Position numbers and translations under genes: made by a program. Shown piece after piece: positions 45,597 through 56,964 of a stretch of 64,000 bases of DNA. The notes beneath the pieces are model-generated. The model ran no database searches. It worked only from the letters and a program-made list of their open reading frames with translations, and was not told where the DNA came from. Source of the DNA: Sinorhizobium sp. 8-89 (lineage in GTDB: Bacteria; Pseudomonadota; Alphaproteobacteria; Rhizobiales; Rhizobiaceae); NCBI RefSeq assembly GCF_030124325.1, contig NZ_JASKLR010000003.1, forward strand, positions 248,001 to 312,000, in the 5' to 3' direction. The first letter of the stretch is position 1; each line of letters starts with the position of its first letter.

Positions 45597-46802
45597 TCAG
45601 CGTTCGGCGAGCGCCGGTTCGCCCTTCTTCTCGCGCACGAGATTGAGGAAGCGGCGGAAGAGATAGTGGCTGTCCTGCGGACCCGGCGAGGCTTCCGGAT
45701 GGTGCTGGACCGAGAAGACGGGCTTGCCGGTCACACGCAGGCCGCAGTTCGTGCCATCGAAGAGCGAAATGTGAGTCTCTTCAACACCTTTCGGCAGGGA
45801 CTTCGAATCGACTGCGAAGCCGTGGTTCATCGAGACGATCTCGACCTTGCCGGTGGTGTGATCCTTGACCGGATGGTTGGCGCCGTGGTGCCCCTGATGC
45901 ATCTTTTCGGTCTTGGCGCCGAGCGCCAGCGCCAGCATCTGGTGACCGAGGCAGATGCCGAAGACTGGAATGTCGGTCCTCAGCAGGTCCTGGATCACCG
46001 GTACGGCGTATTCGCCGGTCGCGGCCGGATCTCCCGGACCGTTCGAGAGGAAGATGCCGTCCGGATTGAGGGCGAGCACTTCCTCGGCGCTTGACTGAGC
46101 CGGCAGAACCGTGACCCGGCAGTTGAGGCCGGCAAAGAGCCGGAGGATGTTGCGCTTGACGCCATAGTCGAGGGCCACGACGTGATAGGCGGCGTCGGTT
46201 TCGCCGAGCGTCGAGTAGCCCTCGTTCCAGACCCAGGGCTTTTCGTTCCAGCGGTAGGACTGACCGGAGGTCGCGACCTTGGCGAGGTCGAGGCCTTCAA
46301 GGCCGCTCCAGGCCTTGGCCTCAGCCTTCAACGCATCGACGTCGAAGACGCCGGCGGGGTCGTGGGCGATGACTGCGTTCGGCATGCCGTTTTCGCGGAT
46401 CCAGGCGGTCAGGGCGCGCGTGTCGATGCCGCAGAGGCCGATGATGCCGCGCGCTTTCAGCCAGGCGTCGAGGTGCTTGGCGGCGCGGTAGTTCGACGGT
46501 TCGGTGATGTCGGCCTTGAAGATCACGCCGACGGCACCGTGGCGGGCGGCGGGCGTCAGGTCTTCGATATCCTCGTCATTGGTGCCGATGTTGCCGATAT
46601 GCGGGAACGTGAAGGTGACGATCTGGCCGAGATAGGAGGGGTCAGTCAGGATCTCCTGGTATCCGGTCAGCGCCGTGTTGAAACAGACTTCGGCCTGAAC
46701 CTTGCCGGTCGCGCCGATGCCCTTGCCTTCAATCACGGTACCATCGGCCAGAACGAGAAGGGCGGTGGGTTTTTGAGTTGTCCATGCGGGTGTCGCGGTC
46801 AT
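45597..46802 (-). CDS. carA: Carbamoyl-phosphate synthase small subunit
   Basis: A 401-residue glutaminase subunit that supplies ammonia to CarB for arginine and pyrimidine synthesis. N-terminal CarA domain: ALLVLADGTVIEGKGIGA, CFNTALTGYQEILTDPSY. Class I glutaminase: VALDYGVKRNILR, FLSNGPGDPAA, the nucleophile Cys in FGICLGHQMLALALG, and VQHHPEASPGPQD with the His. carB is not adjacent. It is divergent from the YqeY-like gene across a region with a palindrome. Confidence 0.97.
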   Translation of the reverse strand: MTATPAWTTQKPTALLVLADGTVIEGKGIGATGKVQAEVCFNTALTGYQEILTDPSYLGQIVTFTFPHIGNIGTNDEDIEDLTPAARHGAVGVIFKADITEPSNYRAAKHLDAWLKARGIIGLCGIDTRALTAWIRENGMPNAVIAHDPAGVFDVDALKAEAKAWSGLEGLDLAKVATSGQSYRWNEKPWVWNEGYSTLGETDAAYHVVALDYGVKRNILRLFAGLNCRVTVLPAQSSAEEVLALNPDGIFLSNGPGDPAATGEYAVPVIQDLLRTDIPVFGICLGHQMLALALGAKTEKMHQGHHGANHPVKDHTTGKVEIVSMNHGFAVDSKSLPKGVEETHISLFDGTNCGLRVTGKPVFSVQHHPEASPGPQDSHYLFRRFLNLVREKKGEPALAER

Positions 46803-47128
46803 CGTTCCTATCCCGTTGCGGCGGAAAGCGCGGCTTGAAAGCCGGTCGGTTCATCGCCATTTCAAGTGCATGCGGCATGGCGCGCGGGAACCCCGCGAGA
46901 AAAGGTTTCATGCCGATGTCGTGCAGGTGCCGGAAAATAGCCAAAGGCGTCGATCGGGTCAACCGGCCGCCGTGAATTGTAAGGAAATAAAGTTCCTTAT
47001 AATTCAATTGGTTGCCTAATCCGTTTGATTGTACCTGCCGCACTGGTTTAAGACGACGACAACAACGACGTAATCGAGCCGGTTCCGGGCACAAGCACCG
47101 CGGGCCGGTTTCGACATGGAGTAAAGAC
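46803..47128. other. Divergent promoter region carA / yqeY
   Basis: 326 bases. The AT-rich part 46970-47010 contains a near-perfect palindrome, listed separately. The remainder shows no gene. Confidence 0.5.
46974..47005. promoter_or_regulatory. Near-perfect palindrome in carA/yqeY divergent region
   Basis: GAATTGTAAGGAA-ATAAAG-TTCCTTATAATTC has 12 of 13 arm bases paired. AT-rich and placed between divergent genes, it could be an operator or a hairpin in the carA leader. Confidence 0.5.
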
Positions 47129-47578
47129 ATGCGCGACCAACTCGCGAACGCATTGAAAGACGCACTCAAAGCCAAGGATACGCGGCGCACATCGACCGTC
47201 CGGTTGATCCAGGCGGCGATCAAGGATCGCGACATTGCCAATCGCGGCCACGGAAAGGACCCGGTCGGCGATGACGAGATCATGCAGATCCTCGCCAAGA
47301 TGATCAAACAGCGCGAGGAATCCGCCCGCATCTATGACGAGGGCGGACGCCCCGAGCTCGCGGAGCAGGAACGCCAGGAAATTGCTGTCATCAATCAGTT
47401 CCTGCCCGAACAGCTTTCCGAGGACAAGGTGAAGCAGGCCTGCGCCGCCGTCGTCCAGGAGACGGGCGCCCACGGCCTTCGGGACATGGGCAAGTGCATG
47501 AACGCGCTGAAGGAGCGCTATCCCGGCCAGATGGACTTCGCCAAGGCGTCCGGCCTTGTGAAGGACCTGCTGAAGTAA
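47129..47578 (+). CDS. GatB/YqeY domain protein
   Basis: A 149-residue protein of the YqeY family: an N-terminal helical domain (LKDALKAKDTRRTSTVRLIQ), then the C-terminal tail domain also found in GatB (EIAVINQFLPEQLSEDKVK, MGKCMNALKERYPGQMDFAK). It may bind tRNA, but its function is unproven. Start at 47129; a longer frame from 47012 lacks family match. It lies 203 bases upstream of dnaG in the same direction, a common neighbourhood. Confidence 0.93.
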   Translation: MRDQLANALKDALKAKDTRRTSTVRLIQAAIKDRDIANRGHGKDPVGDDEIMQILAKMIKQREESARIYDEGGRPELAEQERQEIAVINQFLPEQLSEDKVKQACAAVVQETGAHGLRDMGKCMNALKERYPGQMDFAKASGLVKDLLK

Positions 47579-47781
47579 GCCTGTGCGCCCGCTTTGCAGC
47601 GGGCGCCGCTACCCTTCCGATCTGTTTCGGAAATCTTGCGACGCCTCAATTTATCGGCGCGCCCTCGCAAAGATCATGCCTTCAGCCTGGAGTTCGTGCC
47701 TGTGAATTGCGGGCACGAAGCAGGGCGGCTGTGGCTTCCGCTCGCCATGCCGCTTATATGGAAGACTGATCAGAGGTATTC

Positions 47782-49761
47782 ATGCGCTTTTCACCGTCCT
47801 TCCTTGACGAGATACGCGATCGCGTTCCGATTTCGGACGTGGTCGGCAAGCGCGTCACCTGGGATCGGCGCAAGACCAATGTTTCGCGCGGCGACTACTG
47901 GGCCTGCTGCCCGTTCCATGGCGAAAAGTCGCCGAGCTTTCACTGCGAGGACCGCAAGGGCCGATATCATTGCTTCGGCTGCGGCGTTTCCGGCGACCAC
48001 TTCCGCTTCCTGACCGACCTCGAAGGATTGAGCTTCCCTGAAGCCGTGCAGCAGATCGCCGACATGGCCGGCGTCGCGATGCCGCAACCCGACCCGCAGG
48101 CCGAGCGGCGCGAGAAGGAGCGCACCAGCCTGCTCGACGTCATGGAAATGGCGACGCAGTTCTTCCAGGACCAGCTCCAGACGGCGAATGGTGCCAAGGC
48201 ACGGGCCTACCTGCGTGAGCGGGGGCTGACCGGCCGCACGATCGAGACCTTTCGCCTGGGCTTCGCGCCCGACAGCCGCAATGCGCTGAAGGAATTTCTG
48301 GCCGGCAAGGGCGTCGGCAAGGAACAGATCGAAGCGTGCGGCTTGGTGGTTCATGGGCCCGACGTGCCGGTCTCCTACGACCGTTTCCGCGACCGCATCA
48401 TGTTTCCGATCCTTTCCTCGCGCGAGAAGGTGATTGCGTTCGGTGGCCGCGCCATGTCGCCCGACGCGCCGGCCAAATATCTGAACTCGAACGAGACGGA
48501 GCTTTTCCACAAGGGCAACGTTCTGTTCAATTTCGCGCGCGCCAGGCGGGCTTCGCAGGGCGCCGATGGGGCGGGAACGATCATCGCGGTCGAGGGCTAT
48601 ATGGACGTGATCGCGCTCCATCAGGCCGGCATCGAGAATGCCGTCGCGCCACTCGGAACCGCGCTCACTGAAAATCAGCTCGACCTTCTCTGGAAGATGA
48701 CGCCGCAGCCGGTGCTCTGCTTCGATGGCGACGGTGCGGGCATCCGCGCTGCCAACCGCGCCGTCGATCTGGCGCTCCCCCATCTCAAACCCGGGCGATC
48801 GGTCCGGTTCGCCATGCTGCCGGACGGCAAGGACCCGGACGATCTCGTCCGCCATGACGGGCGCGAACCTTTCGACAAGGTGCTCGCCAACGCCCGCTCG
48901 CTCGCCGAAATGGTATGGCTGCGTGAAGTGCAGGGCGGCGCATTCGACACGCCGGAAAAACGCGCCGAACTCGAAGCGCGGCTGCGGCAGGTGACCTCCG
49001 TCATCGCTGACGAAAGCGTGCGCCGCCACTATGGGCAGGACATGCGCGACCGCCTCAATGCCTTTCTGCAGGGCAGTGCGCTGTTCAGGAACGAACGGCG
49101 GTCGTTCGAGCGGGGCGGGCGCCAGAGTGGCGGCCAGAGAGGCGCCGGCGGTGGGCGCACCGCAGCCGGTCCGACGGCCATATCAGAGCGGCTCGCGCGC
49201 TCCTCCATCGTCAGCGGCCAGCAGGCGGTGCCGCTTCTGCGCGAGAGCGTGCTGGCGCTCACCATTGTCAACCATCCGCAATTGCTCTTCGATGAATATG
49301 ACGAGATCTCGACCATCGAGTTCGATAACCGCGATCTACAGCGCTGCTGGGCGGCGGTGCTGAATGCTGCGGCGGCAAACGGGCCGCGGCTGACGCGGGA
49401 AGCCCTCATCGAGCAACTGGAGGCGGAGGGTTTCGGCGCACTGATCGGTGCGCTCGATCAGCAGATCCGCTATGCGCGCCTTTGGACCGCGACGACCGCG
49501 GCGGCGCCGGAAGATGCGCGCGAAGGCTATCTCCAGGCGCTTGCGCTCCACAGGCGCAGCAAAGCCCTTCATTGGCAGCGGCGCGAGCTGGAACGTGAAC
49601 TGGCGCACGCCACCGAGGAGGGGGACCTCGAGGTCGTGCCACAGCTGCTGCGGACGCTCCAGGAGGTCCAGCTCGAAGTGACGCGGCTTGAGAACCAGGA
49701 AGCCATCATCGAAGGCTTCGGCGTGCTTTCGGGGAGGGTGAAGGGTCCGGCCGCGCGGTAG
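47782..49761 (+). CDS. dnaG: DNA primase
   Basis: A 659-residue primase that makes RNA primers for replication. Zinc-binding domain: CCPFHGEKSPSFHCED with YHCFGCGVSGDHF. The RNA polymerase domain includes FRDRIMFPILSSREKVIAFG and the TOPRIM motifs AVEGYMDVIALHQAG and VLCFDGDGAG. The C-terminal helicase-binding part follows a glycine-rich linker (GGRQSGGQRGAGGGR). AGAGGT precedes the ATG. In many bacteria rpoD follows directly; here it is 5.1 kb away. Confidence 0.97.
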   Translation: MRFSPSFLDEIRDRVPISDVVGKRVTWDRRKTNVSRGDYWACCPFHGEKSPSFHCEDRKGRYHCFGCGVSGDHFRFLTDLEGLSFPEAVQQIADMAGVAMPQPDPQAERREKERTSLLDVMEMATQFFQDQLQTANGAKARAYLRERGLTGRTIETFRLGFAPDSRNALKEFLAGKGVGKEQIEACGLVVHGPDVPVSYDRFRDRIMFPILSSREKVIAFGGRAMSPDAPAKYLNSNETELFHKGNVLFNFARARRASQGADGAGTIIAVEGYMDVIALHQAGIENAVAPLGTALTENQLDLLWKMTPQPVLCFDGDGAGIRAANRAVDLALPHLKPGRSVRFAMLPDGKDPDDLVRHDGREPFDKVLANARSLAEMVWLREVQGGAFDTPEKRAELEARLRQVTSVIADESVRRHYGQDMRDRLNAFLQGSALFRNERRSFERGGRQSGGQRGAGGGRTAAGPTAISERLARSSIVSGQQAVPLLRESVLALTIVNHPQLLFDEYDEISTIEFDNRDLQRCWAAVLNAAAANGPRLTREALIEQLEAEGFGALIGALDQQIRYARLWTATTAAAPEDAREGYLQALALHRRSKALHWQRRELERELAHATEEGDLEVVPQLLRTLQEVQLEVTRLENQEAIIEGFGVLSGRVKGPAAR

Positions 49762-49850
49762 CGTCGCATGGACTGCCCCTCATCCGTCTGCCGCGCCGGC
49801 TCTGCAAGGCCTCGTGCAGTTGGTGCACAACGCGAGCCCCAGATGCGACG

Positions 49851-49885
49851 CACCCTCGCCCCGCTCGCGGGGAGAGGGCAGGGTG
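49851..49885. repeat. Short palindromic repeat
   Basis: CACCCTCGCCCCGCTCGCG with GGGAGAGGGCAGGGTG forms nested inverted pairs. It is of the same style as the sequences near 7.78 kb and 14.65 kb, and lies between dnaG and recQ. Confidence 0.5.
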
Positions 49886-49958
49886 AAGGGCAAGTCTCCG
49901 TCCCGTTTACATCCGGCGTGCACAAATCCCATACTGCACGCCTCACGAAAGCGATTCC

Positions 49959-51821
49959 ATGTCCGAAAGAACCCACAGTACTGTGCCCCTGTTCGAAAGA
50001 GAAGGCGCCGCCAATCCTCTCGACGTTCTGAAACGCGTCTACGGTTACTCCGCTTTCCGGGGAAAGCAGCAGGACGTCGTCGAGCACGTGGCGGCGGGCG
50101 GCGATGCGGTGGTCCTCTTTCCGACGGGCGCGGGCAAATCGCTCTGCTTCCAGATCCCGGCACTCTGCCGCCGAGGTGTGGGCATTGTCGTTTCTCCCTT
50201 GATCGCCTTGATGCGCGACCAGGTCGAGGCGCTGAAGCAGCTCGGCATTCGCGCCGCTGCGCTCAATTCCTCTCTGACGCGCGACGAGGCGATCGCGGTC
50301 CGACGCGCGCTTTCGGCGGGCGCGCTCGACCTGCTTTATGTCACGCCGGAGCGCGCCGTCACCGACGGTTTCACCGAGATGATCGGCGATATGGATATCG
50401 CGCTCTTCGCGATCGACGAAGCCCATTGCGTCTCGCAATGGGGACATGACTTCCGGCCGGAATACCGCGGCCTCGACTGCCTCGCGTCGCGCTTTCCAGG
50501 CGTGCCGCGCGTCGCACTGACGGCCACGGCGGATCCGCATACGCGCGACGATATCATCGAGCGGCTGGCGCTCACCGGAGCGAAGATCTTCACGACCAGC
50601 TTCGACCGGCCGAACATTGCCTATGAGATCGTGGAGCGCGACCAACCGCGCCATCAGCTTCTTCGCTTTCTCTCCCGCTTCAAGGGATCGAGCGGCATCG
50701 TCTATTGCCTGTCCCGCGCCAAGGTCGAGGACACGGCCGAATGGCTGAACGCGCAAGGGGTGCGCGCGCTTCCCTATCATGCCGGCATGGACCGCGTCCT
50801 GCGCGACGCCCATCAGGATGCATTCCTGAAGGAGGAGGATCTCTGTCTGGTGGCGACGGTCGCCTTCGGCATGGGCATCGACAAGCCGGATGTCCGCTAC
50901 GTCGCCCATCTCGATCTGCCGGGGTCGGTCGAAGCCTATTACCAGGAAACCGGCCGCGCGGGGCGCGATGGGCTGCCCTCGGAGGTCTGGATGGCCTATG
51001 GCATGGCCGATGTCATCCAGCGCCGGAGGATGATCGACGAGGGCGGCGCCGCGGAGGAGATCAAGCGCATCGAGCGGGCGAAGCTCAATGCGCTGCTTGC
51101 GATCTGCGAGACCGCGGGCTGCCGGCGGCAGGCGATCCTTGCGCATTTCGGAGAGGCGCATCCCGGCCGCTGCGGCCATTGCGACACCTGCCTGAAGCCG
51201 GTCGAGACCTGGGACGGCACCGAAGCCGCGATCAAGGCGCTCGCCGCCGTCTACCGCACCGGCGAGCGCTTCGGCGCCGGCCACGTGATCGATGTGCTCA
51301 TGGGGACGATCAACGAGAAGACTGAGCGCTTCGGCCATGTCGATATGCCGGTCTTCGGTGCCGGTAAGGACCTGCCGGCACGAACGTGGCAATCGGTGAT
51401 TCGACAGTTGCTCGCCGCCGGCCTCGTCCGGGTCGATCAATCCGCCTTCGGGGCGATCCAGCTCGAGCCGGAGGCGCGCGCGGTGTTCAAACGCGAGCGC
51501 CAGGTGTTCTTCCGCAAGGATAGGCCGACCTCGGGCAAGGCCGCACGAACAGCGAAATCCGGCGCCCAGCGTGAGAGAGCCGATCTCGCCGGCTCCGATC
51601 TCGAGCTTTTCGAACGTCTGCGCGCCGAGCGGTTCTCGATCGCCAAGGAATTGAACGTGCCGCCCTATGTCGTCTTCCCGGACACAACGTTGATCGCGCT
51701 GGCGAAGCAGCGTCCGCGCGATTTCGACGACCTTCTCGATATTCCCGGCATCGGCGAGAGCAAGCGCGAACGCTACGGCGAGGCATTCCTGGCCGTCATC
51801 GACAGCTATCTCGATGGATAG
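49959..51821 (+). CDS. recQ: ATP-dependent DNA helicase RecQ
   Basis: A 620-residue 3'-5' helicase for recombination and fork repair. Walker [20 protein letters not shown]. DExH box: [20 protein letters not shown]. Motif [14 protein letters not shown]. The RecQ zinc cluster is [12 protein letters not shown] with [11 protein letters not shown] winged helix and HRDC domain ([20 protein letters not shown]) complete the family layout. No short-form truncation is seen. It is a single gene between dnaG and kbl. Confidence 0.97.
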   Translation: MSERTHSTVPLFEREGAANPLDVLKRVYGYSAFRGKQQDVVEHVAAGGDAVVLFPTGAGKSLCFQIPALCRRGVGIVVSPLIALMRDQVEALKQLGIRAAALNSSLTRDEAIAVRRALSAGALDLLYVTPERAVTDGFTEMIGDMDIALFAIDEAHCVSQWGHDFRPEYRGLDCLASRFPGVPRVALTATADPHTRDDIIERLALTGAKIFTTSFDRPNIAYEIVERDQPRHQLLRFLSRFKGSSGIVYCLSRAKVEDTAEWLNAQGVRALPYHAGMDRVLRDAHQDAFLKEEDLCLVATVAFGMGIDKPDVRYVAHLDLPGSVEAYYQETGRAGRDGLPSEVWMAYGMADVIQRRRMIDEGGAAEEIKRIERAKLNALLAICETAGCRRQAILAHFGEAHPGRCGHCDTCLKPVETWDGTEAAIKALAAVYRTGERFGAGHVIDVLMGTINEKTERFGHVDMPVFGAGKDLPARTWQSVIRQLLAAGLVRVDQSAFGAIQLEPEARAVFKRERQVFFRKDRPTSGKAARTAKSGAQRERADLAGSDLELFERLRAERFSIAKELNVPPYVVFPDTTLIALAKQRPRDFDDLLDIPGIGESKRERYGEAFLAVIDSYLDG

Positions 51822-52146
51822 CAGCTTCAGTCTGGCCCCGTGGACCGCTCCGCATCTCGCGAATGAAAATGTCGCCTGAGGCGCTCCGGGAGACAGAAAC
51901 TATCCGGAGGCGGCGCCCTGCGTGAAAGCCCCTGTCGTTTTCGCCGGTCCATGCGTTCCGGCCCTCCGAGGGCGCTGGAAATTGCTGCAAGAGGCGGGTT
52001 GTCGTGGTAGTCGTCTAACGCTCCAGTGAAGTTCGAAATCGAGCTTCGCAGGAGCCTATGCGCAGATTTAAGATGTCGGGTGCCCACAGCGTGCGAACGC
52101 GCGGTGCCCCGATTCGAACGTCCTTCTTACAGCGAGAGCGGCCGCC
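51822..52146. other. Gene-free region upstream of kbl
   Basis: 325 bases between recQ and kbl. It should hold the kbl-tdh promoter and leader. A GAAGTTCGAAATCGAGCTTC segment (52027-52046) can form a small stem. No clear promoter, gene or repeat was seen. Confidence 0.45.
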
Positions 52147-53334
52147 ATGACCCAAGCCTTTCTGTCCCATCTTCGTTCTGAACTTGAGGGCCTGAAGGCC
52201 GCCGGCCTTTACAAGTCCGAGCGTGTCATCACCTCGAAGCAGGCGGGTGAAATCGAGGTGGCGTCCGGCGATCGCGTGCTGAACTTCTGCGCCAACAACT
52301 ATCTCGGTCTCGCCGACAACGAAGAGCTTGCCACGGCCGGCAAGCAGGCGCTCGATCGCTACGGCTACGGCATGGCCTCGGTGCGCTTCATCTGCGGCAC
52401 ACAGGAAGAGCACAAGCAACTCGAGGCCCGCATCTCCTCCTTCCTTCGAATGGAGGACACGATCCTCTATTCCTCCTGCTTCGATGCCAATGGCGGGCTG
52501 TTCGAGACATTGCTCGGAGAAGAAGACGCGGTCATCTCCGATGCGTTGAACCATGCCTCGATCATCGACGGCGTGCGCCTCTCCAAGGCGAAGCGCTTCC
52601 GCTACGCCAACAACGACATGGCAGCGCTCGAGGAGGAGTTGAAGAAGGCTGAAGGCAGCCGCTTCAAGCTGATCGCCACCGATGGTGTCTTCTCGATGGA
52701 CGGCATCATCGCCAATCTTCAGGGTGTGTGCGACCTTGCCGAGAAATACGGCGCGATGGTCATGGTCGATGACAGCCATGCGGTCGGTTTCGTCGGCAAG
52801 CACGGACGCGGCTCCGCCGAGCATTGCGGCGTCGAGGGCAGGATTGACATCATCACCGGCACGCTCGGCAAGGCGCTCGGCGGTGCCTCGGGCGGTTACA
52901 CCTCGGCCAAGGCCGAAATCGTCGATTGGCTGCGGCAGCGCTCGCGCCCCTATCTTTTCTCCAACACGCTGGCTCCCGTCATCGCCGCCGCCTCGCTCAA
53001 GGTCTTCGATCTGATCGAGAACGGCGATGAGCTGCGCGAACGGCTTTATGCGAACGCCGCGCTGTTCCGCGCCGAAATGTCGAAGCTCGGCTTCACGCTT
53101 GCCGGCGAAGGGCATCCGATCATTCCCGTTATGCTAGGTGACGCCACGCTTGCCCAGGAGATGGCCGCCCGGATGCTTCAGAAGGGCGTCTATGTCATCG
53201 GCTTCTCCTTCCCCGTGGTGCCGCGGGGCCAGGCGCGGATCCGAACCCAGATGTCGGCCGCCCACAGCGAGCAGGACGTCCGGCGTGCGATCGCCGTTTT
53301 CGAAGAGGTCGGTCGCGATCTCGGCGTGATCTGA
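52147..53334 (+). CDS. kbl: Glycine C-acetyltransferase (2-amino-3-ketobutyrate CoA ligase)
   Basis: A 395-residue alpha-oxoamine synthase using PLP to convert 2-amino-3-ketobutyrate and CoA to glycine and acetyl-CoA. Motifs: [53 protein letters not shown], and the PLP Lys in [16 protein letters not shown]. It works with Tdh, whose gene begins 31 bases downstream, to degrade threonine. Confidence 0.97.
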   Translation: MTQAFLSHLRSELEGLKAAGLYKSERVITSKQAGEIEVASGDRVLNFCANNYLGLADNEELATAGKQALDRYGYGMASVRFICGTQEEHKQLEARISSFLRMEDTILYSSCFDANGGLFETLLGEEDAVISDALNHASIIDGVRLSKAKRFRYANNDMAALEEELKKAEGSRFKLIATDGVFSMDGIIANLQGVCDLAEKYGAMVMVDDSHAVGFVGKHGRGSAEHCGVEGRIDIITGTLGKALGGASGGYTSAKAEIVDWLRQRSRPYLFSNTLAPVIAAASLKVFDLIENGDELRERLYANAALFRAEMSKLGFTLAGEGHPIIPVMLGDATLAQEMAARMLQKGVYVIGFSFPVVPRGQARIRTQMSAAHSEQDVRRAIAVFEEVGRDLGVI

Positions 53335-53365
53335 CGAGTTAGGGTGAGGGGCGGAGGATCTTGCG

Positions 53366-54400
53366 ATGACGAACATGATGAAGGCGCTGGTCAAGACGAA
53401 GCCGGAAGTCGGGCTCTGGATGGAGCGCGTGCCGGTGCCGGAAGTAGGCCCCAACGATGTCTTGATCCGGGTGAAGAAGTCGGCGATCTGCGGCACCGAC
53501 GTTCATATCTGGAACTGGGATCAGTGGGCGCAGAAGACGATTCCCGTGCCGATGGTCGTCGGCCATGAGTTCATGGGCGAAATAGCGGAGGTCGGCTCCG
53601 CCGTCACCAAGCATCACGTGGGCGAACGGGTGTCGGGCGAGGGCCACATCGTTTGCGGCAAGTGCCGCAACTGCCGGGCAGGCAGGGGCCATCTCTGCCG
53701 CAACACGCTTGGAGTTGGGGTCAATCGTCCGGGCTCCTTCGGCGAGTTCGTCTGCATCCCTGAATATAATGTCGTCTCGATCCCGGATGATGTGCCGGAC
53801 GAGATCGCCGCCATCTTCGATCCCTTCGGCAATGCCGTCCACACGGCGCTTTCCTTCGATCTCGTCGGCGAGGACGTGCTCGTCACCGGGGCGGGACCGA
53901 TCGGCATCATGGGTGCCATGGTTGCCAAGCGGTCTGGCGCACGCAAGGTGGTGATCACCGACATCAACCCGACGCGCCTCGAACTCGCCCGCAAGGTCGG
54001 CATCGACCATGTCGTGGATGCCTCCAAGGAAAACCTCGCCGACGTCATGCGATCGATCGGCATGACCGAAGGTTTCGACGTAGGTCTTGAAATGTCGGGC
54101 GCGGCGCCGGCCTTCCGCGACATGATCGACAAGATGAACAACGGCGGCAAGATCGCCATCCTCGGCATCGCACCGGCCGGATTCGAGATCGACTGGAACA
54201 AGGTCATCTTCAAGATGCTCAACCTGAAGGGCATCTACGGACGCGAGATGTTCGAGACCTGGTACAAGATGATCGCCTTCGTCCAGGGCGGGCTGGATCT
54301 CTCGCCGGTCATCACCCACCGGATCGGGATCGACGATTTCCGTGAGGGCTTCGAGGCGATGCGGTCGGGAAATTCCGGCAAGGTGGTGATGGACTGGTAA
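53366..54400 (+). CDS. tdh: L-threonine 3-dehydrogenase
   Basis: A 344-residue zinc-dependent medium-chain dehydrogenase that oxidises threonine to 2-amino-3-ketobutyrate for Kbl. Catalytic zinc site: [14 protein letters not shown] and [14 protein letters not shown]. Structural zinc cysteines: [20 protein letters not shown] site: [23 protein letters not shown] lies eight bases before the ATG at 53366. It is co-transcribed with kbl. Confidence 0.97.
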   Translation: MTNMMKALVKTKPEVGLWMERVPVPEVGPNDVLIRVKKSAICGTDVHIWNWDQWAQKTIPVPMVVGHEFMGEIAEVGSAVTKHHVGERVSGEGHIVCGKCRNCRAGRGHLCRNTLGVGVNRPGSFGEFVCIPEYNVVSIPDDVPDEIAAIFDPFGNAVHTALSFDLVGEDVLVTGAGPIGIMGAMVAKRSGARKVVITDINPTRLELARKVGIDHVVDASKENLADVMRSIGMTEGFDVGLEMSGAAPAFRDMIDKMNNGGKIAILGIAPAGFEIDWNKVIFKMLNLKGIYGREMFETWYKMIAFVQGGLDLSPVITHRIGIDDFREGFEAMRSGNSGKVVMDW

Positions 54401-54856
54401 GCGCCGCGGATCGCGCCAATGCGCGCTGCCGGATTGCTGCTTTGCCGGCTTGGATCTCGGGAAAACCAGCGCCACCCTTGTCTTTTTTTGGACTGCTCCT
54501 ACATCTTGAGCGAAAGCTGATAAACAGCGCAAAAACCCGCGGAGTAGCGTTTTTTGCCGATTTACGCGGTTTTTCACCGGAAATGCTTGACGGGATCAAA
54601 AATTCTGGGAATCACCATTTCAGGCAGAAATGGCGACACGGTACGGCGGATAGGAAAATCATGCCTGAGAGGTTTCAGTGGCAGGGCTGTCGAAGCCTGC
54701 CCGCTCAACCGCGATCGCTGTCGTGGTTAATCAGGAATTAAACATCATCCCGTTACGTCAGGGGAAATGATTCGGTGGCGGGTGCGCGGCGCCCGAACCA
54801 CGAAGCGGCATTGGCACCAGGCGCACGCTGGTTGCGACAAGGAAAGCGACGAATAA
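54401..54856. other. Gene-free region upstream of rpoD
   Basis: 456 bases, AT-rich from 54470 to 54620. CTTGAC at 54586-54591 resembles a -35 element, but the -10 spacing gives only GAATCA. No gene was found. Confidence 0.5.
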
Positions 54857-56917
54857 ATGGCAACTAAAGTCAAAGAAAACGAAGAAGCAGACGTTGAACG
54901 CGAAGGCGCTCCGGACGGCCCGCTTCTCGACCTTTCCGACGACGCTGTCAAGAAGATGATCAAGGCCGCCAAGAAGCGCGGCTACGTGACGATGGACGAA
55001 CTGAATTCGGTCCTGCCGTCCGAAGAAGTCACCTCCGAGCAGATCGAAGACACGATGGCCATGCTCTCCGACATGGGCATCAATGTCATCGAAGATGAGG
55101 AAGCCGAGGAAGCTGCCAGTGGCGGTGACGACGAAGACGGCGGTGACGACGGCGACAGCGAAGGCGGCGAACTGGCCACCTCCACCGGTACCGCGCTTGC
55201 GACCGGCAAGAAGAAGGAACCGACCGATCGTACCGACGATCCGGTGCGCATGTACCTGCGCGAGATGGGCTCGGTTGAACTTCTCTCCCGTGAAGGCGAA
55301 ATTGCGATCGCCAAGCGCATCGAGGCCGGTCGCGAAACGATGATCGCGGGTCTCTGTGAGAGCCCGCTTACCTTCCAGGCACTCATCATCTGGCGCGATG
55401 AACTGAACGAAGGGCAGACGCTTCTGCGCGAGATCATCGATCTCGAAACCACCTATTCCGGTCCCGAGGCGAAGGCTGCCCCGCAGTTCCAGAGCCCGGA
55501 AAAGATCGAGGCTGACCGCAAGGCCGCCGAAGAGAAGGAAAAGGTGCGCAAGACGCGCGCAGCCGCAGCCAATGACGACGACATCACCAATGTCGGCGGC
55601 GATGGCCAGCCACCGGAGGAAGAAGAAGAGGACGATGATGAATCGAACCTCTCGCTCGCCGCGATGGAAGCGGAACTGCGCCCGCAGGTGATGGAAACGC
55701 TCGACATCATCGCCGAGACCTACAAGAAGCTCCGCAAGCTGCAGGACCAGCAGGTCGAGGCGCGTCTTGCCGCCACCGGCACCCTGTCGCCTGCACAGGA
55801 GCGCCGCTACAAGGAACTGAAGGACGAGCTGATCAAGGCGGTGAAGTCGCTGTCGCTCAACCAGAACCGCATCGATGCGCTGGTCGAGCAGCTCTACGAC
55901 ATTTCCAAGCGCCTGATGCAGAACGAAGGCCGGCTGCTGCGCCTTGCCGAGTCCTACGGCGTCAAGCGCGACTCCTTCCTGGAACAGTATTCGGGTGCCG
56001 AACTCGATCCGAACTGGATGAAGTCGATCAGCAATCTCGCCGGCAAGGGTTGGAAGGAGTTTGCAAGGGCCGAGAACCAGACGATCCGGGATATCCGCCA
56101 GGAGATCCAGAATCTCGCGACGGAAACCGGCATTTCCATCGCCGAGTTCCGCCGCATCGTCTCCATGGTGCAGAAGGGCGAACGCGAGGCGCGTATCGCC
56201 AAGAAGGAAATGGTCGAGGCCAACCTGCGTCTCGTCATTTCGATCGCCAAGAAGTACACGAACCGCGGTCTGCAGTTCCTGGATCTCATTCAGGAAGGCA
56301 ATATCGGCCTGATGAAGGCGGTCGACAAGTTCGAGTATCGCCGCGGATACAAGTTCTCGACCTATGCCACCTGGTGGATCCGGCAGGCGATCACCCGCTC
56401 GATCGCCGACCAGGCCCGCACGATCCGCATTCCGGTGCACATGATCGAGACGATCAACAAGATCGTTCGCACCTCGCGCCAGATGCTGCACGAAATCGGC
56501 CGCGAGCCGACGCCGGAGGAACTGGCCGAAAAGCTCGCCATGCCGCTCGAGAAGGTGCGCAAGGTGCTGAAGATCGCCAAGGAGCCGATCTCGCTCGAAA
56601 CGCCGGTGGGCGACGAGGAAGATTCACATCTCGGCGATTTCATCGAGGACAAGAACGCGCTCTTGCCGATCGACGCCGCCATCCAGGCGAACCTGCGTGA
56701 AACGACGACCCGCGTTCTCGCTTCGCTGACGCCGCGCGAAGAGCGCGTGCTGCGCATGCGCTTCGGCATCGGCATGAACACGGACCACACGCTCGAAGAG
56801 GTCGGCCAGCAGTTCTCGGTCACCCGCGAACGTATCCGCCAGATCGAAGCGAAGGCGCTGAGGAAACTCAAGCACCCGAGCCGTTCGCGCAAGCTGCGCT
56901 CGTTCCTCGACAGCTAA
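54857..56917 (+). CDS. rpoD: RNA polymerase primary sigma factor (sigma 70)
   Basis: A 686-residue primary sigma factor (called sigA in Sinorhizobium). An acidic region 1.1 and linker ([20 protein letters not shown]) precede region 1.2 ([20 protein letters not shown]). Region 2 has [20 protein letters not shown] and [20 protein letters not shown]; region 3 follows. Region 4 includes [20 protein letters not shown] and [20 protein letters not shown]. The length is usual for alphaproteobacteria. A terminator follows. Confidence 0.98.
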   Translation: MATKVKENEEADVEREGAPDGPLLDLSDDAVKKMIKAAKKRGYVTMDELNSVLPSEEVTSEQIEDTMAMLSDMGINVIEDEEAEEAASGGDDEDGGDDGDSEGGELATSTGTALATGKKKEPTDRTDDPVRMYLREMGSVELLSREGEIAIAKRIEAGRETMIAGLCESPLTFQALIIWRDELNEGQTLLREIIDLETTYSGPEAKAAPQFQSPEKIEADRKAAEEKEKVRKTRAAAANDDDITNVGGDGQPPEEEEEDDDESNLSLAAMEAELRPQVMETLDIIAETYKKLRKLQDQQVEARLAATGTLSPAQERRYKELKDELIKAVKSLSLNQNRIDALVEQLYDISKRLMQNEGRLLRLAESYGVKRDSFLEQYSGAELDPNWMKSISNLAGKGWKEFARAENQTIRDIRQEIQNLATETGISIAEFRRIVSMVQKGEREARIAKKEMVEANLRLVISIAKKYTNRGLQFLDLIQEGNIGLMKAVDKFEYRRGYKFSTYATWWIRQAITRSIADQARTIRIPVHMIETINKIVRTSRQMLHEIGREPTPEELAEKLAMPLEKVRKVLKIAKEPISLETPVGDEEDSHLGDFIEDKNALLPIDAAIQANLRETTTRVLASLTPREERVLRMRFGIGMNTDHTLEEVGQQFSVTRERIRQIEAKALRKLKHPSRSRKLRSFLDS

Positions 56918-56937
56918 GCGCCACTGAGATTTCGAAG

Positions 56938-56964
56938 AAGCCGGGCCTCGCGTCCGGCTTTTTT
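56938..56964 (+). terminator. rpoD terminator
   Basis: AAGCCGG pairs with CCGGCTT across a 9-base loop, followed by TTTTG, 21 bases after the rpoD stop. Confidence 0.87.

Noticed and set aside
49569..51440. Open frame of 623 residues on the minus strand
   Set aside because: It lies opposite the recQ and dnaG ends, which have clear family motifs; it has no domain match and reflects codon bias on the opposite strand.
54586..54614. Possible rpoD promoter
   Set aside because: A good -35 (CTTGAC) is followed 17 bases later by GAATCA, too far from the -10 consensus to support a call.
54758..56491. Open frame of 577 residues on the minus strand
   Set aside because: Antisense to rpoD; no ribosome site or family motif.
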